Source: an uncultured Clostridia bacterium (lineage in GTDB: Bacteria > Bacillota > Clostridia > Oscillospirales > Acutalibacteraceae). From it: DNA of 14,583 bases. The stretch spans positions 1 to 14,583 of the forward strand of contig CALFTO010000074.1 of assembly GCA_937916195.1 (NCBI GenBank), given 5' to 3'. Shown piece after piece: positions 13,283-14,583 of this stretch. Made by a program: the position numbers and the translations under genes. How positions within the stretch are numbered: the first letter of the stretch is position 1; each line of letters opens with the position of its first letter. A model generated the notes under the pieces. The model made no database searches. It saw only the letters and a list, made by a program, of their open reading frames with translations, and was not told the origin of the DNA.

Positions 13283-13825
13283 TTATTTAGCGAATGGTGC
13301 GCCCATGAGAGTTAAGAGCTCACGAGCTTCTTCGTCTGTGTTAGCTGTAGTTACGAAACAGATATCCATTCCGCGAACCTTATCAATCTTGTCGTAATCG
13401 ATTTCAGGGAAAATCAACTGCTCTTTAACGCCCATTGAGTAGTTACCTCTGCCGTCAAATGAGTTGGGGTTGATACCTCTGAAGTCACGAACACGGGGAA
13501 GAGCAAGGTTGAAGAATCTGTCGATAAATTCATACATCTTGTCTCCGCGAAGTGTTACTTTAACACCGATTGTCATACCTTCACGAAGCTTGAAGTTTGC
13601 AACTGATTTCTTAGCTACACACTTAACGGGCTTCTGACCGGTAATCTGACCGAGGTCGTTCATAATAGCGTCAACAACCTTAGCGTTGTCCTTTGCTTCA
13701 CCGCAGCCTACGTTGATAATAACCTTATCAATCTTAGGAATCTGCATAACGCTCTTATAATTGAACTTCTTCTGAAGTGCAGGAACAACGTCGGCTTTGT
13801 ACATATCCTTAAGTCTTGCTGCCAT
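13283..13825 (-). CDS. rplE: 50S ribosomal protein L5
   Basis: L5 contacts 5S rRNA and P-site tRNA in the central protuberance. The 180-residue product has MQIPKIDKVIINVGCGEA (about 26-43), the LREGMTIGVKVTLRGDKMYEF segment and the C-terminal signature RGMDICFVTTANTDEEARELL. The ATG at 13825 follows AAGGAGGAA. A 14-base gap separates it from rplX. Confidence 0.98.
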   Translation of the reverse strand: MAARLKDMYKADVVPALQKKFNYKSVMQIPKIDKVIINVGCGEAKDNAKVVDAIMNDLGQITGQKPVKCVAKKSVANFKLREGMTIGVKVTLRGDKMYEFIDRFFNLALPRVRDFRGINPNSFDGRGNYSMGVKEQLIFPEIDYDKIDKVRGMDICFVTTANTDEEARELLTLMGAPFAK

Positions 13826-13839
13826 TTTATTGTTCCTCC

Positions 13840-14157
13840 TTATTCAAACTTTGCGCCGCACTTTTTGCAAACGCGTACTTTTTCTTTACCCTTGCCCTCG
13901 TGGCCTACTCTTGTAGCCTGACCACACTTGGGGCAAACGAGCTGAACCTTATCAGCGTAAAGAGCACTTTCTGCCTTGATGATACCGCCCTGTTCACCCA
14001 TCTTGCGAGGTTTAACATGCTTTGATACCATATTTACGCCTTCAACAATAACCTTGCCTTCTGAAGGGCTAACTTCAAGGACTTTGCCCTTCTTGCCACG
14101 GTTTTTGCCGTTGATAACGATAACTTCGTCACCAGTTTTAACGTGAACCTTATTCAT
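13840..14157 (-). CDS. rplX: 50S ribosomal protein L24 with C-terminal zinc ribbon
   Basis: L24 starts large-subunit assembly and lies near the exit tunnel. The N-terminal KOW domain (about 3-40: KVHVKTGDEVIVINGKNRGK) is followed by the usual VNMVSKHVKP segment. The C-terminal part carries two CxxC pairs, Cys75/Cys78 and Cys97/Cys100 (VCPKCGQATRVGHE, VCKKCGAKFE), which form a treble-clef or ribbon-like zinc site that is absent in E. coli L24 but occurs in many clostridial homologues. It starts at ATG 14157 after an AAGGAGGTG site. Confidence 0.97.
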   Translation of the reverse strand: MNKVHVKTGDEVIVINGKNRGKKGKVLEVSPSEGKVIVEGVNMVSKHVKPRKMGEQGGIIKAESALYADKVQLVCPKCGQATRVGHEGKGKEKVRVCKKCGAKFE

Positions 14158-14170
14158 TTAGGGCACCTCC

Positions 14171-14539
14171 TTAAAGTACTTCGGGAGCAAGAGAAAGGAT
14201 TTTCATATAATCCTTATCGCGAAGCTCTCTTGCAACCGGTCCAAAGATACGAGTACCTTTGGGGTTCTTGTCTTCTTTAATAATAACTGCTGCGTTTTCA
14301 TCGAAACGGATATATGTTCCGTCATCTCTGCGAACGCCTTTAACTGAACGAACAACGACTGCCTTTACAACATCGCCCTTCTTAACGATACCGCCGGGGG
14401 CTGCTTTCTTAACAGATGCTACAATGACATCGCCGATGTTAGCATATCTTCTACCTGAACCACCGAGAACGCGGATGCACATAAGTTCTTTTGCACCGGT
14501 GTTATCGGCAACCTTGAGGTAAGTCTGCTGCTGTATCAC
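14171..14539 (-). CDS. rplN: 50S ribosomal protein L14
   Basis: L14 forms intersubunit bridges with 16S rRNA. The 122-residue product begins MIQQQTYLKVADNTGAKELM and contains IGDVIVASVKKAAPGG, VKAVVVRSVKGVRRDDGTYI and the C-terminal FGPVARELRDKDYMKILSLAPEVL, matching the family over its whole length. The start codon is GTG (14539) with AAAGGAGG upstream. It follows rpsQ and precedes rplX as usual. Confidence 0.98.
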   Translation of the reverse strand: MIQQQTYLKVADNTGAKELMCIRVLGGSGRRYANIGDVIVASVKKAAPGGIVKKGDVVKAVVVRSVKGVRRDDGTYIRFDENAAVIIKEDKNPKGTRIFGPVARELRDKDYMKILSLAPEVL

Positions 14540-14557
14540 AATGATTGCCTCCTTTAA

Positions 14558-14583
14558 TTACTTAGCTTTCTCGATAATTTCAG
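14558..14583 (-). CDS. rpsQ: 30S ribosomal protein S17, C-terminal end only
   Basis: Only the last seven codons and the stop are inside the window. They read EIIEKAK followed by TAA at 14560-14558, which matches the common C-terminus of S17. The gene is cut by the right window edge. The identification rests on this short tail and on the invariant rpsQ-rplN order. Confidence 0.8.

Overview
The window reads as a chromosomal segment of a low- to mid-GC member of the Clostridia, probably an Oscillospiraceae/Ruminococcaceae-type gut anaerobe. Three things point that way. The spc and alpha ribosomal operons are fused, with rpsD inside alpha and a small KOW-domain gene between map and infA. Shine-Dalgarno sites are strong (AGGAGG). 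There is an oxygen-sensitive radical SAM sulfatase-maturase-like enzyme. The genus cannot be fixed from the sequence alone.

Region 1 (1-4220, mixed strands) is an accessory area. It opens with a 163-base non-coding stretch holding two 15-base direct repeats and a tandem heptamer patch. A plus-strand radical SAM/SPASM gene follows and ends at a bidirectional terminator. Three small overlapping minus-strand genes of unknown function (2265 down to 1283) come next. Diverging from them is a plus-strand unit made of a YfcE-type metallophosphoesterase, N-acetylglucosamine-6-phosphate deacetylase (nagA) and an unlisted 50-residue two-helix membrane protein. A perfect 42-base palindrome at 4180-4221 closes this unit and also the ribosomal operon that arrives from the other side.

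Region 2 (4244-14583, all minus strand) is one long operon. Read in the direction of transcription (high to low coordinates) it is rpsQ (3' end only), rplN, rplX, rplE, rpsN (zinc type), rpsH, rplF, rplR, rpsE, rpmD, rplO, secY, adk, map, KOW gene, infA, rpmJ, rpsM, rpsK, rpsD, rpoA, rplQ. It joins ribosome assembly, translation initiation, protein export, N-terminal methionine removal, adenylate balance and the RNA polymerase alpha subunit under shared transcription. Most gaps are under 40 bases. The clear exception is the 152-base gap between rpmJ and rpsM, which is packed with three abutting perfect stems and contains a near-copy of the rpsM ribosome binding site.

Most of the window is ordinary housekeeping DNA. 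The parts worth a second look are the structured rpmJ-rpsM gap, the three-gene unknown cluster, the YTGCAYT heptamer arrays in two intergenic regions, and the small membrane protein behind nagA. I see no CRISPR array, transposase, phage gene, tRNA or rRNA.
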